A DNA stretch of 64,000 bases, taken from assembly GCA_003164045.1 (NCBI GenBank), contig PLRU01000101.1, positions 890 to 64,889 of the forward strand, in the 5' to 3' direction. Under the pieces are notes generated by a model. It saw only the letters and a list, made by a program, of their open reading frames with translations. It had not been told where the DNA came from and did not search any database. Below are positions 25,533 through 34,023 of this stretch, in pieces; the first letter of the stretch is position 1, and each line of letters starts with the position of its first letter. Origin of the DNA: Candidatus Lustribacter telmatis (GTDB lineage Bacteria > Vulcanimicrobiota > Vulcanimicrobiia > Vulcanimicrobiales > Vulcanimicrobiaceae). A program made the translations under genes and the position numbers.

Positions 25533-26537
25533 GTGAAGCGATCTAGAACGACGCTCGCGTTTCTCGTGGCCTTGATGGCGATCGTGCGATTGCCGGCGGC
25601 TGCGAACGACAACGTGAGCATCGGAATGGTGCGGCTGCCGACGGCCGTGTTCGTTGCCATGGACCGCGGCTATTTCGCGGCCGAAGGCTTGAACGTCACC
25701 CCAGTGTTCTCGCAATCGGGCGGAGAGCTCGTTCCCGCGCTCTCGACCGGCCGCATCGACGTTGCGGTCGCCTCACCCGGGGCCGCGCTGTTCAACGCGT
25801 TCGCGATCGGCGTGAAAGCTCGCATCGTCGCTGATTGCTGGGTTGCGCCGCACGACGCGGGTGGGAGTGATTATGCATTCATCGATGCGCGAGCGGATCT
25901 CGTCTCTAGCGGTAGATTCACCTCGCCGCGCGACGCCAAGGGTTTGACGTTTGCGATCACGGCTCGCGGCCAAATGACGGAGCTGTTCGCAGCGATGTAC
26001 TTGCAACGTGCCGGACTGCGTTTGTCCGACGTGCATGTCGTCGAGCTGCCCTTCCCGGACATGGAAGTCGCGATGCGCAATCACGCCATCGACCTCGCGG
26101 CGACGATCGAACCGTACGCGACGTTGGGTTCGCGAAGCGGCGCGAGCGTGCGGGTTGCTGGATTGACGTCGTTGATGCCGGGCTACGTCCAGGCCGTGCT
26201 CCTCTACGGAGATCGCATTGCGACGCGCCGGCGCGATATCGGCGTGCGCTTCATGCGCGCCTTCGTGCGAGCGAATGCGTTCTTGCGAACGCATTTGGCC
26301 GATCGCACCGGCCGGCGGCAAATCGCCCGTATCTATCAGAAATATATCCCGCTCGACGATCCGGCGATCTACGAGCAGATCGGGCTGCCGGTCGGCCCGG
26401 CCGATATGGCGGTCGATCTCAACGGCCGCTTCGGTCTGGCTTGGCAATTACGCCGGTATGTTGCCGAGGGACTGATAGCCGGAGCGCCGAGCCTCGAAGC
26501 AGCGGTCGACAACGGGTTCGTGCGGGCTGCGCGTTAG
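25533..26537 (+). CDS. NMT1/SsuA-like substrate-binding protein (orphan)
   Basis: 334 residues with a signal peptide (about 1-24, ending LPAAAND). The mature domain has MVRLPTAVFVAMDRGYFAAEG followed by FSQSGGELVPALSTGRIDVAVASPGAALFNA, typical of the nitrate/sulfonate/taurine/thiamine-precursor binding family. No permease or ATPase gene is adjacent. It is closely similar along its whole length to the protein encoded at 36619, on the other side of the sox cluster. The start is GTG (25533). The ligand may be an organosulfur compound given the context, but that is inference. Confidence 0.85.
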   Translation: MKRSRTTLAFLVALMAIVRLPAAANDNVSIGMVRLPTAVFVAMDRGYFAAEGLNVTPVFSQSGGELVPALSTGRIDVAVASPGAALFNAFAIGVKARIVADCWVAPHDAGGSDYAFIDARADLVSSGRFTSPRDAKGLTFAITARGQMTELFAAMYLQRAGLRLSDVHVVELPFPDMEVAMRNHAIDLAATIEPYATLGSRSGASVRVAGLTSLMPGYVQAVLLYGDRIATRRRDIGVRFMRAFVRANAFLRTHLADRTGRRQIARIYQKYIPLDDPAIYEQIGLPVGPADMAVDLNGRFGLAWQLRRYVAEGLIAGAPSLEAAVDNGFVRAAR

Positions 26538-26572
26538 CCGCTGATTCCGCCTTACGTCCGGCCCAGCCAGGT

Positions 26573-26587
26573 ATTTCTGAAAGAAAT
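26573..26587 (+). promoter_or_regulatory. LysR-type box (T-N11-A inverted repeat)
   Basis: ATTTCT (26573-26578) and AGAAAT (26582-26587) are perfect complements around GAA, forming the T-N11-A pattern that LysR regulators recognise. It is AT-rich in a GC-rich window and ends 7 bp before the lysR ATG, overlapping its ribosome-binding region. Negative autoregulation is the likely role. Confidence 0.5.
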
Positions 26588-26594
26588 TTCCAAG

Positions 26595-27551
26595 ATGGCG
26601 CGGATGGAACGCCTGCGCCGTGAGGAGATCGCGTCGTCGCTGAGCGTAGCGATGCTGCGGACGTTTGTGCGCGTCGTGGAGTGCGGCAGCATGACGCGAG
26701 CCGCCGAGTCGCTCTACCTGGCACAGTCGGCCGTGTCGACGCAGGTTGCGACGCTTGCTTCCAATTCGGGCGGTCCACTGCTCGAACGCCGCGATGGACG
26801 GCTGGCGCCGACGCGCCTGGGCCGCGTGCTCTACGAGGGCGCCTGCGACGTGCTCGCCCAGCTAACGCTACTTGAGAAACGCCTGCACGATATGGTCTCC
26901 GATGAAACGCATCAGATCGCGGTCTCGTGCACGCGCACGGTTTGCGAAACCTCGGTGGCCAAGGTCGTTTCGCAATTCGCTCAGGCACATCCGGAATTCC
27001 AGCTGAGCGTCGTGAGCGGAACGGTGAAGGATGCGGAGGTTCGGCTGCGCGCCGGCACGACCGACGTCGCGCTCGTGGAAGGTCAGGCTGAACTTGCCGA
27101 TGCGCGGCTCGTCGCTTTCCACGTCGACCGGCTGATGCTCGCGCTCCCAGCCGGACACGAACTCGCGAAATTTCCGGCGATCCGGTTCGAACAAGCGGCG
27201 AAATACCCGTTCGTCCTGCGCTCGAGGGCATCCGGAACCCGCTTGCTGATCGAGCAGCGCCTTGGGCGCCGATTCGAGCAGTTGTCGATCACGTTGGAAC
27301 TCGAGGGGAACGCCGAAGTTGCCGCTTGCGTCGAAGCGGGCATCGGTTTGGCGTTGCTCTCGGAATCCGCACTTGCCGGATCGCTTTCCCTCGGCACGCT
27401 CGTAGCCCGGGAACTCACGGATGTCGACTTGACGCGAACGTTCTACGTTGCGGTTCCCGAACTGCGGCCGATTCCGGATGCGGCCGGCGTGTTTGCGCAG
27501 TGGCTGGCCACCCGCTACGTTCAGGGTGGGCGGGAAATGCTCACGGCATAA
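26595..27551 (+). CDS. LysR-family transcriptional regulator
   Basis: 318 residues. An N-terminal winged helix-turn-helix (about 17-76, including CGSMTRAAESLYLAQSAVSTQVA) is followed by a periplasmic-binding-like effector domain (about 105-305). LysR proteins respond to small co-inducers. It lies between an orphan binding protein and soxS on the same strand, so it is the natural candidate to control the sox genes in place of the ArsR-type SoxR found in Paracoccus. The DNA-binding segment reads SNSGGPLLERRDGRLAPT at the wing, as in the family. Confidence 0.9.
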   Translation: MARMERLRREEIASSLSVAMLRTFVRVVECGSMTRAAESLYLAQSAVSTQVATLASNSGGPLLERRDGRLAPTRLGRVLYEGACDVLAQLTLLEKRLHDMVSDETHQIAVSCTRTVCETSVAKVVSQFAQAHPEFQLSVVSGTVKDAEVRLRAGTTDVALVEGQAELADARLVAFHVDRLMLALPAGHELAKFPAIRFEQAAKYPFVLRSRASGTRLLIEQRLGRRFEQLSITLELEGNAEVAACVEAGIGLALLSESALAGSLSLGTLVARELTDVDLTRTFYVAVPELRPIPDAAGVFAQWLATRYVQGGREMLTA

Positions 27552-27565
27552 GTCCGCATCGCCAT

Positions 27566-27589
27566 TTGCGATTCGCCCTATCGCGAAAG
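27566..27589. promoter_or_regulatory. Imperfect inverted repeat upstream of soxS, possible operator
   Basis: TTTGCGAT (27566-27573) and ATCGCGAAA (27581-27589) form an inverted repeat with one unpaired base and a 7-bp spacer, in the 90-bp gap before soxS. It may bind the LysR regulator encoded just upstream, or be a weak hairpin at the end of lysR. No T tract follows. Confidence 0.3.
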
Positions 27590-27641
27590 CAGATGGAACG
27601 GCCCAGGTCGAGGAAGCGCGCGACCGCAAGCCTGCCCCCGG

Positions 27642-28010
27642 ATGTTACTACGCGTACTCTTGTGCCTCGTGCTCGGCTTTTCATCGATCGCGCCTGCCGG
27701 GGCGGACCAGCTCGTCATGTTCGAACAGGCGGGCTGTCCGTATTGTGCGGCCTGGAATCACGACGTCGGCGGCATTTACGCCAAGACGGATGAAGCCCTA
27801 GTCCTACCGTTGCGGCGCATCGACATCCATGCCGCGCGACCGGTGGATTTACGCGCGATCGGCGGGGTTCACTTCACGCCCACGTTCGTCGTCCTGCACT
27901 GCGGCCGTGAAGTGGCGAGGCTCACCGGCTATACGGGCGACGCGAATTTCTGGGGTCTGCTCGATCGCGAAATCACGACCATCAAAGGAGGGCCTCCGTG
28001 CCCAGCTTAA
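27642..28010 (+). CDS. soxS: Periplasmic thioredoxin-like SoxS
   Basis: 122 residues with a signal peptide (about 1-21) and a redox motif CPYC in FEQAGCPYCAAW, followed by a thioredoxin-like FTPTFVVL segment with the cis-Pro. SoxS in Paracoccus is a periplasmic thioredoxin that keeps SoxY competent by reducing its carrier Cys. It opens the sox operon and overlaps soxX by 13 bp. Assignment as SoxS rather than SoxW rests on the short length and position. Confidence 0.8.
   Translation: MLLRVLLCLVLGFSSIAPAGADQLVMFEQAGCPYCAAWNHDVGGIYAKTDEALVLPLRRIDIHAARPVDLRAIGGVHFTPTFVVLHCGREVARLTGYTGDANFWGLLDREITTIKGGPPCPA
27984..27992 (+). promoter_or_regulatory. Strong ribosome-binding site for soxX
   Basis: AAAGGAGGG lies inside the end of soxS, five bases before a GTG at 27998. 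It is one of the best Shine-Dalgarno matches in the window and decides the soxX start. Confidence 0.7.
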
Positions 28011-28498
28011 AGCGCGCCGGCGCATATGCCGCGGGTGTCGTCATCGCGCTGTCAGCCGGGCTGTTTGCGGCTCCGCTCGCCATGGCCGCGACGGTTGCCG
28101 AAAGCGGCTTGCCGGCCTTTACGATCGCCGGCGACACGATACCGGAGCCGCTCACCGCGCAGCCGGGGAGTGCCGCGGCGGGCAAGCTCGTGATCGAAGA
28201 TCGCAAGCTCGGCAACTGCTTGAGTTGCCACGCGATGGCGTTGCCCGATGAGGATCAGGGCAACGTGGGGCCCGATCTTCACACCGTCGGATCGCGCTTG
28301 AAACCGGCCCAGCTTCGCTTGCGCGTCGTGAACATGAAGGACGTCGATCCGCTAACGATCATGCCCGCATACTATCGCGTCGACGGGTTGCACGACGTTT
28401 CCAAAGCCTTTGCCGGTAAGCCGATTCTTACGGCGCAGCAAATCGAGGACGTGGTTGCGTTCCTCTCTACATCAACGACGACGGGAGCAGTTCGATGA
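27998..28498 (+). CDS. soxX: SoxX, monoheme cytochrome c of the SoxAX complex
   Basis: 166 residues with a signal peptide (about 1-31). The heme-binding motif CLSCH is at 74-78 and a probable distal Met is in TIMPAYYR. With SoxA it forms the periplasmic enzyme that oxidatively couples thiosulfate to the SoxY Cys. The GTG start is supported by AAAGGAGGG upstream. Its stop overlaps soxY (ATGA). Confidence 0.92.
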   Translation: MPSLKRAGAYAAGVVIALSAGLFAAPLAMAATVAESGLPAFTIAGDTIPEPLTAQPGSAAAGKLVIEDRKLGNCLSCHAMALPDEDQGNVGPDLHTVGSRLKPAQLRLRVVNMKDVDPLTIMPAYYRVDGLHDVSKAFAGKPILTAQQIEDVVAFLSTSTTTGAVR

Positions 28499-28959
28499 TT
28501 TCACCAGGTCTTCGGCGGCGCGACGCCCTTGCGTTCGCCGGGCGCGGCGCGGCGGTCGCGATCGCGGCGTGCCTGTTTCCCCAAGAGGCTTGGGCGACGA
28601 CGGCCGATGCACAAACGGCGTTAGCCGCCCTCGGCAGCGGAGCGCCTCAGCCCGGCAAAGTAACGATCGGTGCACCGGAGATCGCGGAGAACGGCAACAC
28701 CGTGCCGATCGTCATCGACGTCGAGAGTCCGATGACGGATGCGAACTACGTGAAAACGATTCTCGTCGTCGCCGACGGTAATCCGCTGCCCGGCGTCGCG
28801 CGCTTCGATCTGTCACCGATCAACGGCCGGGCTCACGTCGAATTTCGGATTCGGCTCGCGCAGACCGAGAACATCACGGCGGTCGCGTTGATGAGCGACG
28901 GCTCCAAGTGGAGCGCGACCAAAAACATCAAGGTTACTATCGGCGGCTGCGGCGGATAA
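28495..28959 (+). CDS. soxY: SoxY, sulfur-carrier subunit
   Basis: 154 residues with a Tat-type leader (RRRDALAFAG, about 7-16). It ends in GGCGG (150-154), the flexible arm whose Cys carries the sulfur substrate through the Sox cycle. The Tat leader implies export together with SoxZ after folding. Length and organisation match characterised SoxY proteins. Confidence 0.95.
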   Translation: MISPGLRRRDALAFAGRGAAVAIAACLFPQEAWATTADAQTALAALGSGAPQPGKVTIGAPEIAENGNTVPIVIDVESPMTDANYVKTILVVADGNPLPGVARFDLSPINGRAHVEFRIRLAQTENITAVALMSDGSKWSATKNIKVTIGGCGG

Positions 28960-28973
28960 CGAGGAGTATCGAT

Positions 28974-29303
28974 ATGGCAACAAACGTTGAATCGCGCTTG
29001 CGCGTACCGAGCACGGCTGCTAAAGGTTCGATCATCGACATCAAGACGTTGATTTCCCATCCGATGGTGTCGGGTCAAACCAAAGACGCGAACGGAAAGA
29101 CGATCCCGCGCGATATCATCAATACGTTCACCTGTACGTATAATGGGAAGCAAGTCTTCTCGATGAAGCTCGAGCCCGCGATTTCGGCAAACCCATTCAT
29201 TTCGTTTCCCGTGCGCGTCGATCAGAGCGGCACGTTCGACTTTCAGTGGGTCGACGACAACGGTCAGGTATATAAGGATTCCGCGCCGATCACGGTCGCC
29301 TGA
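28974..29303 (+). CDS. soxZ: SoxZ, partner of the sulfur carrier
   Basis: 109 residues with no signal peptide of its own, as is usual; it is expected to be exported bound to SoxY. It has an immunoglobulin-like beta fold with ISHPMVSGQTKDANGK and FDFQWVDDNGQVY, typical of SoxZ. GAGGAG precedes the ATG at 28974. It lies directly between soxY and soxA. Confidence 0.93.
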   Translation: MATNVESRLRVPSTAAKGSIIDIKTLISHPMVSGQTKDANGKTIPRDIINTFTCTYNGKQVFSMKLEPAISANPFISFPVRVDQSGTFDFQWVDDNGQVYKDSAPITVA

Positions 29304-29305
29304 AC

Positions 29306-30121
29306 GTGGCTCGCGCGTTCGTCCCGGCGCTTACGGCCACGGTTTTCATGTGTGTCGCGGCGGTCGTGCTGGCCCCGCTGGTACGCTCGCAAACGCAAAG
29401 CGATCTCGCTAAATATACCGTCGGCAAGGTGAAGTCGGGCTACGTGTACGCCACGCCGCCCACGCGCGCGATGGAAGACGACGACTTTCAAAATCCCGGC
29501 TCCCTGTGGGTCGATAAGGGCAAAACGCTCTGGAGTGCGGTCGATGGGTCGGCCGGCAAGTCGTGCCAATCGTGTCACAACGCGGCGGCGACGTCGATGC
29601 GCGGCGTCGGCGCAACCTACCCCAAATTTGACGCCAAACTCGGCCGTGTGATCGATCTCGAACAGCGCATCGGCCTCGAGCGCCAGCGTATGGGCGCCGT
29701 GCCGTGGGAATGGGAATCGGACCAGTTGCTGGCGATGACCACGTACGTCAAAGCGCAATCGCACGGGATGCCGGTCAACGTCAGCATCGACGGTCCGGCG
29801 CATGCGACGTACGAAGAAGGCAAGGCGTTTTACCAAGCGCGGCGGGGCCAACTCGACATGTCGTGCCAGCAATGCCACGTGCAGAACAACAATCGCCTTC
29901 TGCGCACGGAAGTTTTGAGTCAAGGGCAAACGAACGGCTTTCCCACCTATCGGCTGAGTTGGCAGGCCCTCGGATCCGTGCAGCGGCGGTTTCGCGAGTG
30001 CAACGAGCAAATACGTGCAGAGCCGCTAGCGTATGGGTCGCCGCAGTACGTTGCGCTCGAACTCTACCTCGCCGGTGTCGGCAAAGGGTTGCCCATCGAA
30101 ACGCCGTCGGTACGCAAATAG
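29306..30121 (+). CDS. soxA: SoxA, diheme cytochrome c
   Basis: 271 residues with a signal peptide (about 1-28). Two heme motifs are intact, CQSCH at 87-91 and CQQCH at 187-191, so this is the diheme form. C232 in RFRECN is the Cys ligand and catalytic persulfide residue of the active heme. It works with SoxX. The start is GTG, two bases after soxZ. Confidence 0.93.
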   Translation: MARAFVPALTATVFMCVAAVVLAPLVRSQTQSDLAKYTVGKVKSGYVYATPPTRAMEDDDFQNPGSLWVDKGKTLWSAVDGSAGKSCQSCHNAAATSMRGVGATYPKFDAKLGRVIDLEQRIGLERQRMGAVPWEWESDQLLAMTTYVKAQSHGMPVNVSIDGPAHATYEEGKAFYQARRGQLDMSCQQCHVQNNNRLLRTEVLSQGQTNGFPTYRLSWQALGSVQRRFRECNEQIRAEPLAYGSPQYVALELYLAGVGKGLPIETPSVRK

Positions 30122-30122
30122 C

Positions 30123-31829
30123 GTGATTTCGCGACGCGATTTCATGCAGGCGGCGATCGCGACGAGCGTGCTGACCGGCGGCACCGGCGGCATCGCGCGC
30201 GCGGCCGTGCGGCAGACGCTGACGCAGGCCGACCTGCTGCGCTTCGAACCGCTCGGCCAGGTGACGCTGCTGCATTTCACCGATCTCCACGCGCAGTTGA
30301 TGCCGCTCTATTTTCGCGAGCCATCAGTCAATATCGGGGTAGGTAGTAACGCGGGCGTCGCGCCGCACCTCACCGGTAATGCATTTCTGCACGCGTTCGG
30401 CGTCGCGCCGGACACGGCGGCGGCGTATGCGCTAACGGCGGCCGATTTTTCGGCGCTCGCGGCGACGTATGGGCGCATGGGCGGACTCGACCGGATGGCA
30501 ACGCTGATCAAAGCGATCCGCGGCGAGCGGCCCGGAAAGACGTTGCTGCTTGACGGCGGCGATACGTGGCAGGGATCGTACGCCTCGCTCCAAGAGCGCG
30601 GCGCCGACATGGTCGCCGCGCAAAACCTGCTCGGCGTCGAGGCGATGACCGCGCACTGGGAGTTCACGTACGGTCAACAGCGCGTGAAGGAACTGAAGGC
30701 GGAGCTCAAAGCGCCGTTCCTGTGCGGCAACGTGAAGGATGCGACGTGGGGCGATCGCGTGTTCGACGGTACGAAGATGTTCGAGCGCGGCGGTATCCAG
30801 ATCGCCGTTATCGGCCAGGCTTTTCCGTACACGCCGATTGCGAACCCACGTTGGCTCATGCCCGATTGGTCGTTCGGCATCGAGGAAGACCGGGTTCGCG
30901 CCGAAGTAGTCGCGGCGCGCAAAGCCGGCGCCGATCTGGTCGTGCTGCTCAGTCACAACGGCTTTGACGTCGATCGTAAACTGGCCGCGCGCGTGGCCGG
31001 AATCGACGTGATCTTGACCGGCCATACGCACGATGCGATTCCGCGCAGCGTGATGGTCGGCGATACGATCCTCACGGCGCCAGGCTCGCATGGAAAATTT
31101 CTCGGCCGTCTCGATCTCGAGGTCACGGGCAAGCGCGTTGTGCGGCACCGCTTCCGCCTGATCCCCATCTTCAGCGACGCAATCGCCCCCGATCCGGCCA
31201 TGGCGGAACTCATCGCCGAACTGCGCGCGCCGTACCGCCCCCAGCTCGACCGCGTTCTCGCGCGGACCGATTCGCTGCTTTACCGGCGCGGCAATTTCAA
31301 CGGAACGTTCGATGACGTGATCTGCCAGGCGCTCTTGACGGAACGCGACGCGCAGATCGCGCTCTCGCCCGGTTTCCGCTGGGGATCCTCGCTCCCGCCC
31401 GGACACGACATTCGCCTCGAAGACGTCTACAACCAAACCGCGATCACGTACCCCGCCGCATACCGGACGACCATGGACGGCGCGACGCTGAAGAACATCT
31501 TTGAAGACGTCGCGGACAACCTGTTCAACCCCGACCCCTATTACCAGCAAGGCGGCGACATGGTGCGCGTCGGCGGCATGTCGTATGCGATCGACGTTGC
31601 GAAGCCGATCGGTTCGCGCATCTCGGACATTCGGCTGGCAGACCACACACCGATCGATCCGGCAAAGTCGTACGTGGTCGCGGGCTGGGCGTCGGTTAAC
31701 CAGGGCACGGAGGGACCACCCATTTACGACATCGTCACGAAATATCTCGAGAGCCAACGCGTGGTGCGCGTTCCCGATCGCCAAGTCGTGCGCGTGACGG
31801 GTGCCGATAAGCGTGGAATTTCATCGTGA
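30123..31829 (+). CDS. soxB: SoxB, dimanganese thiosulfohydrolase
   Basis: 568 residues with a Tat leader (SRRDFM at 3-8). The metallophosphoesterase-type metal motifs are present: FTDLHAQLMPLYFREPSVN, GGDTWQGS (145-152), AHWEFTYG and GHTHDA. SoxB hydrolyses sulfate from the S-thiosulfonate on SoxY in the periplasm. The GTG at 30123 gives the Tat leader directly; the upstream frame is rejected. It overlaps soxC by GTGA. Confidence 0.94.
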   Translation: MISRRDFMQAAIATSVLTGGTGGIARAAVRQTLTQADLLRFEPLGQVTLLHFTDLHAQLMPLYFREPSVNIGVGSNAGVAPHLTGNAFLHAFGVAPDTAAAYALTAADFSALAATYGRMGGLDRMATLIKAIRGERPGKTLLLDGGDTWQGSYASLQERGADMVAAQNLLGVEAMTAHWEFTYGQQRVKELKAELKAPFLCGNVKDATWGDRVFDGTKMFERGGIQIAVIGQAFPYTPIANPRWLMPDWSFGIEEDRVRAEVVAARKAGADLVVLLSHNGFDVDRKLAARVAGIDVILTGHTHDAIPRSVMVGDTILTAPGSHGKFLGRLDLEVTGKRVVRHRFRLIPIFSDAIAPDPAMAELIAELRAPYRPQLDRVLARTDSLLYRRGNFNGTFDDVICQALLTERDAQIALSPGFRWGSSLPPGHDIRLEDVYNQTAITYPAAYRTTMDGATLKNIFEDVADNLFNPDPYYQQGGDMVRVGGMSYAIDVAKPIGSRISDIRLADHTPIDPAKSYVVAGWASVNQGTEGPPIYDIVTKYLESQRVVRVPDRQVVRVTGADKRGISS

Positions 31830-33064
31830 GCGGCCGGCGCGCGTTTCTGCGGAATGCTGCCGTAACGACGGCCGCTGCGGCACTGACGAGGGTGTCGCCG
31901 GCGGATGCGGCGCCGCTGGCGATTCCCGAATCCAACACCGTGCTGGGCGCGGGCGTCAACGACACGCCCTACGGCAGCGTCTCGACGTTCGAGCACGATG
32001 TCGTGCGGCGCACGGTCCCGTTCTTAACGGCAGAAGACAAATCGTCCGTCAGCTTCACGCCGCTGCAAGACCTCGACGGGATCATCACACCCAGCGGTCT
32101 GTGTTTCGTGCGGGATCACGGCGGATCCGCGATGAGTATCGACCCCGCAAAGCACCGTCTGGTCATACACGGCCTCGTCGAGCGTTCGCTCGAGTTCACG
32201 ATGAACGATTTGCTGCGCTTTCCGACCGAGAGCCACGTATATTTTATGGAGTGCGGCGCCAACGGCGGGATGGATTATAAGGGCGCGCAGATGCAGGGCG
32301 TGCAATTCACCCACGGCATGCTGCATTGCTGTGAGTGGACCGGCGTGAAACTCTCGGTTTTGCTGAACGAAGCCGGCGTGTCGCCGCAGGCCAAGTGGAT
32401 GCTGGCCGAGGGCGCCGACGCGGCCGCGATGACGCGCAGCGTGCCGATCGAGAAAGTGCTCGACGATGCGATGCTGGCGTGGTCGCAGAACGGCGAACGG
32501 CTACGTCCCGAGAACGGCTACCCGCTGCGCTTGATTCTGCCCGGCTGGCAAGCGAACCTCAACGTCAAGTGGCTGCGCCGCCTGAAGTTCGGGCGCGATC
32601 CTTGGGAAACGCGTGAGGAAACCTCAAAATACACGGAGTCGCTGCCGAACGGCAAAGCGCGCCAGTTCGACTGGGTGATGGGCACGAAGTCCGTCATCAC
32701 CGGCCCGTGTCCGGAGAAACCGATGGCCGGCCGCGGCTTCCGCGAGGTAACGGGCCTGGCGTGGTCGGGTTACGGTAAGATCACGCGCGTTGACGTGTCG
32801 TTCGACGGCGGCGTCAACTGGAAGCCCGCACGTTTGCAGAACCCCATTTTCACGAAAGCGCTAACGCGTTTTCGAATCCCTTGGGAGTGGAACGGTAAGC
32901 AGGCGCTCTTGCAGAGCCGTGCCGTCGACGATCGCGGTCACGTGCAGCCGACGCACGCGCAGTTACTTGCCGCCCGAGGTGGCAACGCGATCTACAACAA
33001 GAATTCGATCCAAACGTGGCGCGTCAATCCGAACGGTACGGTCGACAGTGTTCAAGTCGGGTAA
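31826..33064 (+). CDS. soxC: SoxC, molybdopterin sulfane dehydrogenase subunit
   Basis: 412 residues with a Tat leader (GRRAFLRNAA). It belongs to the sulfite-oxidase family, with the molybdenum-ligating C143 in FMECGANGG and a C-terminal dimerisation domain (VTGLAWSGYGKITRVDVSFDGG). With SoxD it removes six electrons from the sulfane sulfur left on SoxY, so thiosulfate can be oxidised fully to sulfate without sulfur globules. The presence of soxCD therefore predicts complete oxidation. Confidence 0.93.
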   Translation: MSGRRAFLRNAAVTTAAAALTRVSPADAAPLAIPESNTVLGAGVNDTPYGSVSTFEHDVVRRTVPFLTAEDKSSVSFTPLQDLDGIITPSGLCFVRDHGGSAMSIDPAKHRLVIHGLVERSLEFTMNDLLRFPTESHVYFMECGANGGMDYKGAQMQGVQFTHGMLHCCEWTGVKLSVLLNEAGVSPQAKWMLAEGADAAAMTRSVPIEKVLDDAMLAWSQNGERLRPENGYPLRLILPGWQANLNVKWLRRLKFGRDPWETREETSKYTESLPNGKARQFDWVMGTKSVITGPCPEKPMAGRGFREVTGLAWSGYGKITRVDVSFDGGVNWKPARLQNPIFTKALTRFRIPWEWNGKQALLQSRAVDDRGHVQPTHAQLLAARGGNAIYNKNSIQTWRVNPNGTVDSVQVG

Positions 33065-34019
33065 GGCTGCGCCGTGGATTGCGTTTTGCATCGCGGCCTT
33101 TGTTGGGGCGAGCGCCCTCGCAGATGCCGGCACGCGCTATGGGTTCGGTACGCCGATCGCACCGGCCGATATCGCACCGTGGAACATCGACGTCAACGGT
33201 TTGACCGGTGCGGGCCTACCGCCCGGATCGGGCTCGGTCGCCCAAGGCGCGCAAATTTGGGAGACGAAGTGCGCGGCGTGCCACGGTGAATTCGGCGAGG
33301 GGGCCGGCCGCTTTCCGGTCATTGCCGGCGGTGCCGGTACGCTCAAGGACGACGTTCCGCAGAAGACAGTCGGTAGTTTCTGGCCTTACGCTCCGACGCT
33401 TTTCGACTATATCAAACGTGCGATGCCTTTTCCGGCGCCGCAATCTTTGACGAACGACGAAGTCTACGCCTTGACTGCGTACGTCCTGAACCTCAACGAC
33501 ATCGTGCCGAAGACCGCAGTTCTGGATGCAACATCGCTGGCCGCCGTCCACATGCCCAACCGCGCCGGGTTCATCAAGGCACGGTGGGACACGAAGAATG
33601 TTGTCTGCATGAGCGCGTGCAAACCGGCGCCGGTGAAGATCACGAGCGATCTGGTAAACCTGCACGTCACGCCCGACGAGCACGAATCCGGCAACGTCGG
33701 CTCGACCTCCGCTGCAATGAGTTTGCCGGCACCTGCAGCGGCGGCCGCCGTACCGGCCGTGACGTTCGCCGACGTGGCGCCGATTATCGCGCAGCGCTGC
33801 ACCGTCTGTCATTCTGCTAAGCCGACCCAAGCCGGATTCACGTCGGCACCGGACGGCATCGCGTTCGACGCGCCGGCGCGCATCAAGGCCCAAAGCGCGC
33901 AAATTGTCGGGCAGGCGGTAAGGACGCACCAGATGCCGCTCGGCAACCTAACGCACATGACGGACAAAGAACGCGCGCTCGTCGGAGCCTGGGTCGCGGC
34001 CGGCGCGCCGCTGCCGTGA
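33048..34019 (+). CDS. soxD: SoxD, diheme cytochrome c partner of SoxC
   Basis: 323 residues. The GTG at 33048, inside the end of soxC, gives a clean signal peptide (about 1-26, ending ASALADA). Two cytochrome c domains are present: CAACH at 75-79 and, after a linker with CMSAC and a Pro-Ala stretch, CTVCH at 251-255. It carries electrons from SoxC to the respiratory chain. It is somewhat shorter than the Paracoccus protein. Confidence 0.9.
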   Translation: MFKSGKAAPWIAFCIAAFVGASALADAGTRYGFGTPIAPADIAPWNIDVNGLTGAGLPPGSGSVAQGAQIWETKCAACHGEFGEGAGRFPVIAGGAGTLKDDVPQKTVGSFWPYAPTLFDYIKRAMPFPAPQSLTNDEVYALTAYVLNLNDIVPKTAVLDATSLAAVHMPNRAGFIKARWDTKNVVCMSACKPAPVKITSDLVNLHVTPDEHESGNVGSTSAAMSLPAPAAAAAVPAVTFADVAPIIAQRCTVCHSAKPTQAGFTSAPDGIAFDAPARIKAQSAQIVGQAVRTHQMPLGNLTHMTDKERALVGAWVAAGAPLP

Positions 34020-34023
34020 CCGT

